Shown: positions 13,020-25,960 of the stretch, piece by piece | Numbering within the stretch: position 1 is the first letter of the stretch | How the letters are laid out: the number at the start of each line of letters is the position of its first letter | Assembly (NCBI GenBank): GCA_037951165.1 | Contig: JBBDHG010000014.1 | Location: 9,328,501 to 9,392,500, forward strand | Length of the DNA: 64,000 nucleotides | Direction of reading: 5' to 3' | DNA from: Lophius americanus | Lineage: Eukaryota; Chordata; Actinopteri; Lophiiformes; Lophiidae | Notes under the pieces: model-generated | Database searches by the model: none | The model's input: only the letters and a program-made list of their open reading frames with translations | What the model was told of the DNA's origin: nothing | Program-made: the position numbers and the translations under genes

Positions 13020-13103
13020 TGAAAGTGAAGTAAAAGTGCTTTGAATGGTCAAGCAGACTAGATAAACACTATATAAGTACAGTCCATTTACCATTTATGC
13101 TTG
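13020..13103 (+). mobile_element. LINE/SINE 3' tail (CACTATATAAGTACAGTCC type)
   Basis: The segment ends in CACTATATAAGTACAGTCC followed by ATTTACCATTTA, a tail shared in inverse orientation with 54938-54980 in this window. This kind of 3' tail is very common in fish genomes and marks the end of a LINE-dependent insertion. No coding part is attached. Confidence 0.5.
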
Positions 13104-13109
13104 CAGCGT

Positions 13110-13465
13110 TCTGCAAGACGGGTATTTAGGGACAACCAGGCCTTCTCGTTGAACGCCCCTAAAGTGAATTGACTTCGTCCTTCAGATTAGGTCATCAACA
13201 TCGCTACCAGTGTTCAAGTTTCCATTTAAAACACATCTTTCCTGACTGGCTTTATTATCCTTTGTAAACAGTATTTATGACGTCTAGACTGGTCATATAA
13301 CTTCTTGCCTCCTCTTTTCTGTCTGAAATGTAACTCACTTGTTTTGATTGTTTCTTAATGTTTTCTGACTTTATGCTTTGAAGAAAAAATCTGTACTATG
13401 ATGTCCTCCATATTGTATTTTAAAGGTGCCACACAAATTAATTGACTTGGCTTGATCTGATTAGC
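13110..13465 (+). mobile_element. LINE carboxyl-end and 3' UTR relic
   Basis: Forward translation contains broken pieces such as FPFKTHLF, resembling the FKxxLKTHLF carboxyl motif of L2/Rex-like LINEs. A long untranslated stretch follows, then GGTGCCACACAAATTAATTGACTTGGC, which resembles a LINE tail. The orientation is opposite to that of the L2 copy that follows. Heavily decayed. Confidence 0.4.
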
Positions 13466-13489
13466 ATCACGGTGTGGACAGATGTGTCA

Positions 13490-15345
13490 GTCAGTGGTAG
13501 CAGTAAGACCAGAAAGAAAGAAATGTCCAACAACTCATCCTGGATTAAAAGCCAAGGAATAAAAATGAGTCTTAAAGCGAGACTTTAAAACAAACAGTGT
13601 GGGGGCTGCCCTAACATGAGGGGGCAACTCATTCAACAGTTTAGGGGCTGCAACAGATAAAGCTCGGTCGCCCCTCATTTTCAGTTTTGATTCCCGGACG
13701 ACCAGAGACAACTGGTCCGCTGACCTCAGTCACCTCGACGGAGTTTAACTCTGTAAGAGGTCAGAAATGTACGTGGGCGCCGACCCATTTAAGGATTTAA
13801 AAACAAATAATAAAACCGTAAAATGAATCCTAAAACGTTCTGGTAGCCAGTTAAGAGAGGCCAGAATGGGGGAGATGTACTCTCGCTTGCATGAGCCCGT
13901 TAAAAGCTGAGAGACGGCATTTTGAACCAGCTGCAGACGTGAGAGGGAGGTCTGGCTCCCGCCAAAGTAAAGTGCATTACAGTAGTCCAGGCGGGTTGTA
14001 ATAAAAGTATGAATAAATTTCAAAATCAGTAAGGCTTAAAAAGGTGTTAACCTTAGATAAAAGCCTCAACTGATAAAACTGGATTTAACCACAGAGTTTA
14101 TCTGTTTATCAAGTTTAAAATCACCATTTATTTTGACGCCAAGGTTTGAAACAGAAGATTTTTATTAAAAGGGCTGCAGGGAAACCAGGTCCATAGCAGA
14201 GGCATCAATGGTACCACTAGGTCCAAACACCATGACTTCCGTTTTGCAATCATTAAAATGTAAGTAATTAAGGGCCATCCAGGCTTTGAAGTCCTTCAGA
14301 CACTTCAACAATGAATTTACAGAACTGGCATTATTTCTTTTCAGTGGCAGGTAAATTTGTGATATCTGCATAGAAATGGTAAGAGATGCTATGTTTCCTT
14401 AAAATCAACCCTAAGGGGAGCAAATACAAAGAAAAAAGAATCAGCCCAAGAATGGAACTTTGGGGAACTCCACATGGAAGAGGGGCAATGGACGAGACAC
14501 AGTCACCTAGGCTAACAGAAAGGCTTCTCCCTGACAGATAAGACCTGAACCGCTGTAAGGCTGTGCCTCTGATACCCACACAGTGCTCCAGACGAGAGAT
14601 GCGAATGCTGTGGGCCACTGTGTCAAAAGCAGTTGTTAAGATCTAAAAGCATTAAAACTGCGAGTCTGTGGTTAATAAAAGGTGATTAAAACCTCTTAGA
14701 AGTGCAGATTCTGTGCTGAGCAGGGCTTTAAAACCCGACTGGAAAACCGAAAAGAATGCCATGTTCTTTAAAAGACTGTAATTGCACTAGTACAGTCTTT
14801 TCTAAAACTTTGGACATGAACAGGAGTTTTAATATCGGCCTAAAGTTTGAAAGAATGGAGCTGTCCAAGCTAGCTTTTTTAATTAGTGGTTGTACCGCCG
14901 CTTGTTTAAAGCAGGATGGTACAACACCTGAAGCAAGAGCCTGCAGGTTTAAGTTTTGCAGTGATTTCCGTTAATCGAGGACACAAACTGATCAAAGACA
15001 GCAGAGCATGTGACGGAGACAGTCGGGTCAAAAGAAAGCAGGGAGATGTTATTTCTGACTGCGGCAATCTTGTCAACAAAAAATTCCAGAAATTTAACAC
15101 AAGCCTCAGGCGACGCCTCCAGACAAGCAGACTGGGGGGTAGAGATAGAATGAATTGTTTTAAAAAGAACACAAGGTTCGTTACAATTATTTGAAATAAT
15201 ATCAGAGAAACATTTGGTCCCTTTAGATTTAACAGTCCTCTGATATCTTCTACAGCTTTCTTTCATCATTTCATGTTCATGACACCTGCAGCTTTCATTA
15301 ACAGCAACCTGAATGCTGTCAAATATCAGGATGAAATTCTGCATC
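13490..15345 (-). mobile_element. L2-type LINE, 5'-truncated and frameshifted ORF2
   Basis: Minus-strand frames read in order give an L2-like ORF2. 15344-14949 is the pre-RT region (KFLEFFVDKIAAVRNN). About 14900-14640 holds the start of the RT in broken frames, with FQSGFKALLSTESALLRGF. 14618-14331 carries FRSYLSGRSLSVSLGD and CGVPQSSILGLILFSLYLLPLG. 14371-14165 carries AWMALNYLHFNDCKTEVMVFG. 14023-13745 carries TTRLDYCNALYFGGSQ and ILASLNWLPERFRI. Broken frames to about 13527 hold LSVAAPKLLNELPPHVRAAP. The YADD catalytic box is disrupted by a one-base shift (reads YADI, then out of frame near 14363). The endonuclease domain is absent. A full L2 protein has about 1,000 residues or more; roughly half is represented. 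It is dead. Confidence 0.9.
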
Positions 15346-15349
15346 TGGT

Positions 15350-17950
15350 TTGCACAAAACCCTTATTTCAGGATGACATGTGGCTCATATGTGTTCTCAT
15401 ACTGGAGCTTTGTCACTGTTACAATTCAGATCCTCGCTATTAACGGGAAAAACGTTTTATGTTTATGACTTTTGGTGCAGAGTGGATGTTAAGGGGAATC
15501 ATACTTTTGAATGGTAAATGAAAATTCTGATGTTCCTTCAATGCAGCAGAGGAGGACATGTTACACATATAATAAATGTGAGAATTAATCTCTTTTTTTT
15601 CCCAAAGCAGTTCTTAGATAAACAATTTGCTTTATTACAATTATATCGATGAATCTTGAGTTTCTCTGCTATAGACCCAACCGGAAAACGCAGAATGACA
15701 GGTGAAATGTATATAAATCTGAGTAAATAAGGACATGTGCACATGTAAAATCTGTCCCCCTTATTACCCCTGATTTGAAAAAATTCTTAGATCTGCAAAT
15801 GTTTTGAAAGATATTCAGTTCCAATCACCAAATTCCTGCACAGTGATCATATGAGCTCTCTTTTGCTAGTCTCTTGTGATAACGTAGCTCTAATCAATTA
15901 AAATTTGACCATAGTCAGCAATTTCAAGTTACTTGAGGCTATCTTATAACATTACCTAAAAGCTCACTTTGGCAGTTAAATACCATCAACATTTGAGCTT
16001 TCAGCCAACAAAATGAATGCTTTCAAGTAATCAGAAGTTTGTATTTGTCTGCCTCTACCTCTGCCGCATCTTCATTAACAACTTTGGAGCCTTAAACCTT
16101 GATATTATTGTCAAATGCTTGTAGACCTTTCAGTGGAATGCATGGCCGGCATGGAAACAGGAACAATAAATACGCTGTCCAATAAACAGCTAACTAAAAA
16201 CTTTCAGCCTGTAAAGGAAACGTCAATTTAGCGGTGTCTGCTTCATTATCATAGAAAATACTGCTGTCATCAAAACTGCATTATAAAGAAATAATATACT
16301 GTATGATTCTTGTCAAGTCTGACGTCATGTGCAAAACCTGCTTGAGAAACATGCAACCTCATATAATCCACATCTTCCAGCACCACAGATCCTTTGCAGA
16401 TCCAGAAATGAAATTCGGCACAGAGGCTGTTACAGTCTAACCTTGACAGAAAACAGATCAGATGGTCTGACCTCACAACAGACCTGGTGCCTCATTTATT
16501 AAAGGTTCTTCTTACGCCGACAACCAAATCCAAGTCAGAGTAAGGCTTCAGAGAAAGTTATCTAAATGTCAAAATGAATAATTTACATTCATCTTCTCCC
16601 GTTGGGTATGATGCATCACCAGATAAAGGTCTTACAACCGGCCGTCTACAATGGATTTGTCTATTTCCTTCAACCAATAGCTCAAAATGTACAATACAAT
16701 ATCAAAGGGTATCTTAGCCTGGGAGACTGTGACGGAGAAAAATGGGTCACACAGGAGACAATTACATCAATAAATAATTTTCAAAAAGTCCCTTACGTCC
16801 GCCCCTGAATCTATTCATCCATGTGACGTTAGACAAACACTCATACATTTTCATATGATTCAACTGTTCATCCAAATGCAGTGTTGGTAATCCCTATAAG
16901 TAGCTCAAACCTTGCTCTAATCCAATGTCCAGCAATAAAAATAATGAATCCCCTCTTTTCCTGTCAAACTCTTCTATGCTTTCAATTTTGATGCTGGCCA
17001 AATTCCCTGAGTGAGATGGATTCCATAAATGTTTTTCAGCTCTGCACTCAAGATGAGAGAGTGAAAGTTCAAATACTGTTTTACTGTCACATTGCCAGGC
17101 TGGTGGAATTCAGCCCAGGGTTGATGACAATCACAGCGCTGGCTAGATAAAAATGTGTCTCTTTGACTTCCTGAAGGGGTACTTCTTTTGGCAGACAAAT
17201 TACAACATTTTCTCAAACTTAATCTTCAATGAGGATCATCATTCAGCCGCGACGGATGATCGTAAGAAAATTACTTTTTTTTTCTCTTCCGAGTGGAAAT
17301 ATTGTTTCCAAAAAGTGGGCGTGTGATGTGTTAAGCTGTGGAAATGACATGCTGAGGTGGTTACTGGTTACAGAAACTGTTCCAGAGCTCCAGAATGTTT
17401 CAACCCTCCCCACAGGCATCAGCTGCAGCCGCTGGTCCTGTCAAAATGTCCTTGAACAAAAAACTGTTCTGGCAGAGACGGCCATCTGAATATATAAATG
17501 TGTAACGTATGGGAATTCCCCGCTGTCTCACTCAGTGGCTTATTAGACCTGAGGAGACCCAGAGGAAATATTAGCTGTGATCCAAGGGTCACGAGGGAAT
17601 CTTACCTGAAACAAGAGCTGTTCTTCCCCCCAGCTCTGACACAAGGGTACTCCACCGTCAGGATCTTATTATCTGGACACTCAGTTCTAAGAACAGACAC
17701 AAACACATGGAGGAAACTGTGATAAACTGACAGTATATTCAGAAACATTTTCTCCGGCTATTTTAATGTTATTAATCATATTTTGTTAAATAAAAGTCAC
17801 CCAACATGCCACTGTTCCAGTTTGTCCATTGATAATTTGTTTGTTTCGGCTGAAATAAATTCATCAGGTACTATCAGAGAGCATGTGTCCGACATGATCT
17901 AATAGTCATTTCTGATCATATTATATCCTAATCCAAATTCCAACAAAACT
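15350..17950. other. Unassigned non-coding DNA
   Basis: I see no exon with supporting splice sites and no recognisable element. Short open frames (15538-15744, 16270-16476, 17229-17489) have no family motif. Confidence 0.45.
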
Positions 17951-17954
17951 ATGG

Positions 17955-18160
17955 CTACGCTGTCCAAAGCCCCCAATCCCCTGCGATGTACAAGTATTAT
18001 GTACAAGTATTTCCATTGATTGAACTCCTCAAATTAAATGTCCAAAAAACTGTGATTTTCATAAAAAGGCGCCCCTAGTGAGGAAAATATGAATTTCAAC
18101 AGTAAAATATGAGCTATACGGGATAGAATTCCTCCAGTCGATTCATATTGTTTGGACCAA
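17955..18160 (+). repeat. CACCAAAT-family interspersed repeat, partial
   Basis: It shares an ordered set of words with copies at 30340-31190, 40915-41225 and 46060-46570: AACTCCTCAAATTAAATGTCC, CGCCCCTAGTGAGGAAAATAT, CAGTAAAATATGAGC, a GATAGA.TTCCTCCAGTCGATTCATAT block, and TTGGACCA. No coding capacity. Class unknown. Confidence 0.5.
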
Positions 18161-20380
18161 TGGCTGGGAAATTATTGCCCACCGGCTGCAATGATGATTC
18201 AATTAAGATCCTTGACTTCTCTGGGATATAATGACTGCTTTCTGGGTTCTATTAAAATGACTGAAATTAGAAAAAAAGAAAAGAGAAAAGAATCCTGGAT
18301 CATCCCCTTTATCTGGATCTACTTCAAAATTCAATAGTTCCATATTTATCACATGCGCCTTTCCAATAATTTTCATGGTAATCCATCAAGCAGTTATTGA
18401 ATAACTGACAAAAAGGGTTCACAAAACTAGTTTTACAATGTTCAAAGATGTAGTAAAAGGAAATAGAAACATCCACTCAAAAAGCCCATCCAATCCACGT
18501 CCATGCTTGCTACATGCCCAACACTCAAATCATGTTTCATCAAAAGGAAAATGGGGAAACAAGCCTTTTCTTTCATTGTTGAACAAAACAGTGCATCTGC
18601 CCTGTCAAACTAACAACGATACTACCAAGTTTCATTAAAGTGGTTCATTTTTTTATCCTGCTTACAGCCAGAAAAACAAACAAACCAGTGTTGATAGAAA
18701 TCTAGTCTCCTTGGCTGAAGTAATAAAAGGAGAACCACAGAGCTGGATATTTTATAGCTGTAACATTTTTCAAAACATGTCAGATCGCTTTACCGTTAAC
18801 ACTGTTACTAAATGACCGCAGTCATTTCTGGTCTCATTCCTTGTTCTGATAAAGTAAAATGGATGAGATAGTGTATTGTTCATATCTCTCATGTAAACAT
18901 GCATTCTGATTTCAAATTAAAAGAGTATCATCTACGACTGGATTCAGCCAGTGGTGATAAACCTGCACCGGCTTTCAGCTAAACCAGGTAGAGGCACCCC
19001 AGTGTGTTTATGTAACAGCAGGAAGTCCATCAATCGCAGGCTTTGAAGTGTGTATCCAATTTGATCAGAATCTGATGATTCTATTAAAACCCTTAGAGTG
19101 TAAATCTGAGGATTTATTTAATTCCGGTAAAGTGGATAAACTGTATAAGCCTCAAACATAATCACAAAAAAGTAGTTTTTAAGTGGTTTAATTCAATAAA
19201 ATGAACACATATGCAGTATCTTTTTAAACTAAGCCCACCTAAGTAACTTGGATTTTTGATCTGACACAGCTTTAAAGTTGTAAATCAGAATCAGTACATT
19301 AAAAAAAGTCCGTTACAAATTCATGTAGAACAGAAGGGTATAGAGTTAAACCTTCCTCTTCTCCACATGTACTCTACTCTCACCTTCTTTTCACCTCCTC
19401 ACCTGTGTCCCGCCACCTTAATAGCATCTTTCATGTTTGGTTTGAGCACACTTAACATGTGGCTCAACTCCAAGCATTTGGAGTATCCCCTTTGCATTTC
19501 TAAGGAAATCAAATTAGATCAGACGCAGCTCCATCCAACAATTGAAAGCCTGCTCACCCAGAAAAGAGCAGAAACCATTAAAACTCTATTATGGCTTTTG
19601 GCACTGAGTGCCGATCTGACAGTTAAGCTCTTGTTAGGGGTTTCAAATGAAATGCCAAAATAAACCATGTGAGCTGAGTGGGAGAACCAAGGTGCAGCTC
19701 TACGCTGCAGAATGAATCAGCCCTCATCAGCACGCAGTTATCAAGATTCCGGTTGTACACGAGAAATGAGTGACTTGATGAAAAACCCCTGTATCCCTGC
19801 ATAAACTTTAAGGAGTGGGGTTCTGACCTGGCGTCATCAGCCGGCTGCAGCTCACTCTCAAAAAGATCAAGATATTCTTAGGAGCCTTTAATCAGGTCCA
19901 TGAGACTAACCTCGAGGTGTCCATTCCAAGCGTTGTCCTGATAGAGCTGGCACTAGATTCCCACAGGAAAACAACACAGATAGCGCCAAATGGGAAGAGA
20001 GTAGCGCCATAAAGTTGACCCATGTCCCTTCTTCTGCGCTGCAGGACAGTTGATTTATTCAGTGTAAGACGTCTTCACATCAGCAAAAAACTCCAATCTG
20101 TTAGTCCACTCGACTGAGTACTGCTATCAGAAGGCTGGAAATCCCTTTCCAGTATCCCGTAGAAGTGACGCACATGGAGCCTGTGGGATAATAAGCTCTG
20201 CGCCGCGCGTCCGGAGCCTCGTCCCAACTTTACGCACTGAGGCACAGACCCCTTAGAGAGCCAATGAATTCTTTTCAACCCTGTGTGTTCTCACTAATCC
20301 CTCTGGATTTACATTCCTGCCTTCAAAGAAGACACTTAAAGTAACAGATAGACAGCCAACTGGTTTAAATAACACTATCC
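18160..20380. other. Unassigned non-coding DNA
   Basis: No recognisable gene or element. The part near 19,700-20,280 is less AT-rich, with some CpG around 20,195-20,225, but I cannot support an exon or promoter there. Confidence 0.4.

Positions 20381-20381
<1 letters not shown>

Positions 20382-20422
<41 letters not shown>
20382..20422. repeat. (ATT)n microsatellite
   Basis: About 13 uninterrupted ATT units. Confidence 0.98.
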
Positions 20423-21087
20423 GATTGTGAGGTCAGAAAACAACCCGTTGCATGTACTTAATACCAGATAACAGCATTATCTGTTAAACATGAATTACAG
20501 TTGTCCAGCTAACTAAACTAGCAACATAATTTAAACAAAATACTGTTCATTTGGCTTTATTGTTCTGTTTATTCTGTTCTACATGTAACAATCAAGGACA
20601 TACTTCATTTAACCATTCTGCTTTTATTATTTATTCAAAACTGTCTTGCATTCATATTTTGTTGGTATAACATAATAAGTTACACCTGCCAAAGAAGATT
20701 AAAAAAATTAAATACATATTTATTCATTTAAGTGGGACACGTTTATTTATTCATTATTGAACCGAACACCTCACACAACTTAACTTTTTTGAGTGACCTA
20801 TTCAATACAATGATTGTTCTTATGGTGTTTTCTTCTGTTATATGTATTTAGTTTCAAAGCTTTTACAGCATATTATATATAAAAATGTGCAGCTTTTTCA
20901 GGATTATGTCGCTATCCATTTCTTTCACAGTTTGCAAGACAGTTTTTCCAAAAATTGGAGAAAAATCCCTAAAAAAGATTCTCACAAAAACAATGGGAAC
21001 TTACTCAATGAGCCCAATCTGTAACCGTGACAACATATCTATTCTACACCAATGAGGGGGGTGTTCAGTCAAGTACACTGACTAGTA

Positions 21088-22314
21088 CATGCAGGCTCAT
21101 ACAGTGAAATAGTCCAGGTTCATACAGTGAAACATTCCAGGCTCATACAGTGAAATAGTCCAGGTTCATACAGTGAAACATTCCAGGCTCATACAGTGAA
21201 ATAGTCCAGGTTCATACAATGAAACATTCCAGGCTCATACAGTGAAATAGTCCATGTTCATACAGTGAAACATTCCAGCTTCATATAGTGAAGAAGTCCG
21301 TTTTCATACAATCCAGGTTCATACAGTGAAACAATCCAGGTTCATACAGTGAAACAGTCCAGGTTCATACAGTTTAATAGTCCAGGTTTGTATATCGAAT
21401 TAGTCCAGGTTTATACAGTGAAACTTTCCAGCTTCATAAAGTGAAGAGGTCCGGTTTCACTCCAGGTTCATACAGTGAAATCGCTCAAGCTCAAACAGTC
21501 TAAAAGTCCAGTTTAATACAGTGATGAGGTCCAGGTTCATACAGTGAATTAATCCAGGCTCATACAGTGAAACAGTCCAGGTTCTTACAGTGAAACAGTC
21601 CAGGTTCATACAGTGAAACAGTCCAGGTTCATACAGTGTAATAATCCAGGTTCATACAGTAATGAGGTCTAGGTTCATACAGTGAATAAGTCCAGGTTCA
21701 TACTGTCCAACAGTCCAGGTTCATAAAGTGTAATAGTCCAGGTTCATACAGTGTAATAGTCCAGGTTCATACACTGAATTGGACTAGGTTCATAATGTCC
21801 AATAGTTCTGGTTCATACAGGGAATTGGTCCAGGTTCATAAAGTCCAATGGTCCAGGTTCATACAGTGAATAAGTCCATGTTCATACTGTCAAATAGTCC
21901 AGGTTCATAAAGTGTAATAGTCCAGGTTCATAGAATGAATTATTCCAGGTTCATACAGTCCAATGGTCCAGGTTCATACAGGGCAATAGTCCAGGTTCAT
22001 ACAGTGTAATAGTCCAGGTTCATACAGTGATGAGTTCTAGGTTCATACAGTGAATAAGTCCAGGTTCATACAATCCAATATTCCAGGTTCATACAGTGAA
22101 TAAGTCCAGGTTCATACAATCCAATATTCCAGGTTCATACAAACCAATATTCCAGGTTCATGAAGTATAATAGCCCAGGTTCATAGAATGAATTAGTGCA
22201 GGTTCATAAAGTCCAATGGTCCAGGTTCATACAGTGAATAAGTCCAGGTTCATACTGTCCAATAGTCCATGTTCATACTGTGTAATAGTCCAGGTTCCTA
22301 CAGTGATGAGGTGA
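21088..22314. repeat. 23-bp minisatellite, about 50 units
   Basis: The typical unit is GTCCAGGTTCATACAGTGAA plus three or four variable bases (ACA, ATA, TAA). Units vary by substitution and by small length changes; several read AGTCCAATAGTCC or GTGATGAGGTCC. At the left end two unit types alternate (GGCTCATACAGTGAAATAGTCC and GGTTCATACAGTGAAACATTCC), making a 46-bp dimer repeated about four times. There is no long open frame. The flanks (21,000-21,085 and 22,315 onward) are unique-looking. Confidence 0.95.
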
Positions 22315-22319
22315 AATGG

Positions 22320-23431
22320 TGAAAGGTGAAAAGGTAAATTATGTGTGGTCTACTCTGTTGCTAAGATTTGTCATCAATAAATCTTCAAAAACTTGGCAGG
22401 ACAGAAAGCACAGAATGTTAATAAAAATGTAATTTCACTTAAAAAATGGGAAGATCCAAGACCGAAGATGTTTATTCTCACTCCATTTTACAAGTGCACT
22501 CATATGAAATACATTTAATGAGCATCTCTATAATAATAATAATAATAATTAATATTATAATAATAGTAAAGATGATGTTAAGCAGTAACAATGGAGATTG
22601 TAGCATAAAGGACTGTAAACAGGTGTTGTATAAGGCCATATCTATTAAAAAGCTATAGGTACAGAAGAAAACGGCCATTAGGCAATTTAATAATAGTTTA
22701 AGATGCAGCGGCATATGGCATTAATTTAAGCATTTATTGTAATACAAATTTAAATTCTTTAAATGCTTTACCACACTTTACTACATTGATGGTAAAATAA
22801 AATACTAAATGAGATAACGTTTTGAAAAAGCCAAGATAGATATACAACAAGTTGGCCAAGAATAGTTAAGGTTTTTGCAAAAGTATGAATATTAAGGTTA
22901 AAGTCGAGGTGAGGTGAGTTGGGGATGAGTTTCATATATATGCAGCAGAGAAATTAAAAGAGGTTTCACCATGCTTGGGTTTCGTTTTAGAGCAACCAGA
23001 CCCGTGCCAACCTCTAAGGTTAAGTGTGTAGAAGCCACTTAGTGATTTATGAAGGAGTAATAATTTCATGGTTTCATGGGTTCTTTGCCAACTGGGATTG
23101 ATGGCAGAGATTTGACAGGTGATGCAATGTGGTCTTTGTTAAGACGGAATCAGTTACAGCTGTTGAGCTGCTGAAATGTTTTCATAGAAGTGTTGTCGAA
23201 ATAAAGTCCATGAAATCATTTATGAACATGAATTCTTACAAGACCAAAGACAACATCGTTGAGTGCTAGATTCGACTCCATTACGAACAGCCTTTTAGTC
23301 TTTTCTCTTGGGCTTTAAAATGTATTATTTATATTTTGAACCATTGTATTGTAGACAGCATTGACACATCTCGTTTTTGATTTGGTCGGAGGATTTCATC
23401 AGGCCTCCTGGGAGACACTCCTCATAATCAC

Positions 23432-23478
<47 letters not shown>

Positions 23479-25170
23479 ACCAGTGTCATCTGCATCATTC
23501 TCATATAAATATTGATTGTGTTTTTGTGTTTTGTTTAATCAACAGGGGCCAAGCAGTCTCAGGGTTTTGGTACATACGTAAACAGCACTATCATCTGTAT
23601 AATTGTCATATAAAAATGTATAATTTTTGTCTGTGTTTTGGTTAATCAACAGGTTCCAAGTCGTTTCACAGGCCCATTGCTATTTATTTCTGAAATTCCG
23701 AATGCAGATAATATTTTAGGAAGCTTTGCAAAGTTTATTTCAGATTTTTGCTAAATAACGAGAGCTGGCTGTTGACAAAACACGGTTTTAACCAGAGATA
23801 CGAGATAGCATCTAGACAAGGACAAAAAAAAGAATGAAAAGATGAGCTGATCCCAGTCTCACACTAAGTCTATGTGTTTTCAAACTCAGAACCAGTCATT
23901 ACAGTCAATTGCTGAAGGTTTACTGGATTTACTGTGTTTTGATCTCTTTGATTTCATGTACTCAATTATGTATACAAGTAGATATGTACATTTTATGTTT
24001 GGTTAGACTTCTCATTGGAGATGATGTTTACTGTATATTTTCTGTTCAACCGGTTTTGTTTCATCATGCAAATTTACATCCAAAAATTTCCAGTTTAGAA
24101 ATAAACTAGATAAACTTCATCCCAGTGCATTCATCTGGCAGTTATAGATTTAGAAAACAGGATAAAGGTATAGTTAGGTGGGCTTAAAAAAAAAAAGAAA
24201 AGAGAAAGAGAGGGAATATAGCCTCCGAGCTGGGGTCAAGTTTTAGACGTATAATCATTAAGGGCTCATTATTTTTGTTTTTCTAAGTCAAACTTGCAAT
24301 CATAGCCTGATGATTTGAACTGCGAGTTCAAACTATCTGATTAACACAACCAATTATACACATGGATTTCACATTTCACATTGTTATGATGAACTGCAAT
24401 ACGTACATTAACGTCCAGCACATTCATCCATTCAGCACATACCTCCGCTCAGCCCTGCAAACTGTTGATTTTACTTTCTCTTTATTCGTTGTGAAAGATT
24501 TCTTTCCTATTCCTGCAGAATATACATGTCTGTATGGCTGACTGAGATGGCCCTCTGTCTTTATTACTCTTCTTGACATGTGGTTAATATACATAACATT
24601 AATATAAATGACAGTCTACCCTACATGATCAATTAGATGAAAACAGAGCCAAAAATGTACAGCATTTCTCAACATTTACTGATTAGTGAAGCACTTAAGG
24701 ATAAATAGTATGTAATCCTGAAATAAATATCATAAATCTCTGTATTCTGTAAGATATAGAATAACGTCATACGTGATTAAAAAAACAGCATAGGGTAGGA
24801 AGTGGTCCCACATAGGTATACCCCACTCAGCATCTATGCTTTGGAGTATTGTGTTATCCCTGAATGTTATAAAATTGTTGAATTTGGTTTATTTCTTAGT
24901 CACCACTTGCCTTACTCGAGTTTGTGCGGGCAGTTTCTGATGATCAAACAAAAATTTAAGGGAAATTCCATTGTTGAGACACGGATGTGACCAACAGCCA
25001 CCTCAGTGGAAAGCATGGAGTGCTGGTCATTTGACGGTCAGGCGATGTTAGTTAAGTGTTTACTCAGTGGGCTCATACGCTCTCTTTTCCCCCGGCGCAT
25101 GGGGTTCTTGGCCACTGTTCAACAGAAACAGCTGGTTTCATTCACCACAAATGAATCATGATAGAAACAC
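22320..25170. other. Unassigned non-coding DNA with microsatellites
   Basis: Contains an (AAT)n tract at 22531-22550 and an (AT)n tract at 23434-23475. Flanking the latter, two similar phrases (CACCAGTGTCATCTGCAT...CATATAAATAT near 23478 and CAGCACTATCATCTGTATAA...CATATAAAAAT near 23583, each followed by GT.TTTTGGTTAATCAACAGG-like text) suggest a small diverged duplication of about 100 bases. No gene is seen. Confidence 0.5.
23434..23475. repeat. (AT)n microsatellite
   Basis: About 20 uninterrupted AT units. Confidence 0.98.
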
Positions 25171-25174
25171 ACTT

Positions 25175-25205
25175 ACACACACACACACACCCACTCACAC
25201 ACTGT
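25175..25205. repeat. (CA)n microsatellite, short and interrupted
   Basis: A CA run with CCCACTCA interruptions. Confidence 0.85.
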
Positions 25206-25805
25206 ACAGTTGCATGCACACAGTAACTTTGTCTGGCACATCAAATTAAACTGCAGTCTTTTTTGGCACCCATTCCACTAAGCATCAACCAAATTCATAA
25301 AATATATAAAGCAACATTATTAAAGAACCGCAGAAATAGGCAGCTGTTAAAATGTCAGTCTCTGCTTCATTATTGTGACCGCACAGACTGGGGTTTCTCT
25401 TGTTCCCATGATGCTGAGCTGAGTTTCTGACTTTCCTTTGTGGCTTTATTTGGTGTTGTTCTACCTGCCTATGGACCGGCTGTAAGAACTTTGTTTTTCA
25501 TTCAGAATTTGGGCCAACATTTGCATTATCACCACCTTTCGGACATTCACGGATGGAACTGCTCAACTGTGAAAAAGCAAAGACAATCCTAAACTTCCTC
25601 AATGAGTTAGATGAGAGTTAACTGTCATAGAATAAGCAGGACTTTGTTGTTAATCACTTTCAGCTACTGTTTATATTGTTTGTTTACTCCTGAGGTTTGG
25701 AATTTATTGAAATGTATCACTGAATATTAATGTTTACATAGCAACACTACCACTGCTACAAAGAATAATCAGAATAATCAGAGAAATAATAAAAAATAAT
25801 GATAA

Positions 25806-25960
25806 GAAGAAGAAGAAGAAGAAACTTTATTTCACATATTTTCATTACAATATAGTGAAACTAGATTTCTGCATTTAACCTATCCCTGAAGAGCAATGAG
25901 CAACCTTGTTAGACTGGAGAGCAAATTGGGTTTGGTGCCTTGCTCAGGGATACTACGATG
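25806..25960 (-). mobile_element. SINE-like copy, minus strand
   Basis: The inverse reads ...GGTTAAATGCAGAAATCTAG, TTTCACTATATTGTAATG, then GTGAAATAAAG and a (TTC)n tail. This matches the 3' part of the copies at 27222-27440 and 52690-52912 (GGGT.AAATGCAG..., TTCACTAT-TTGTA). The tail is the (AAG)n run at 25806-25822. The head is poorly preserved. Confidence 0.5.

Noticed and set aside
20075..20278. 67-codon minus-strand frame in a CpG-containing patch
   Set aside because: Too short and without a family motif; the CpG patch is small and could be chance.
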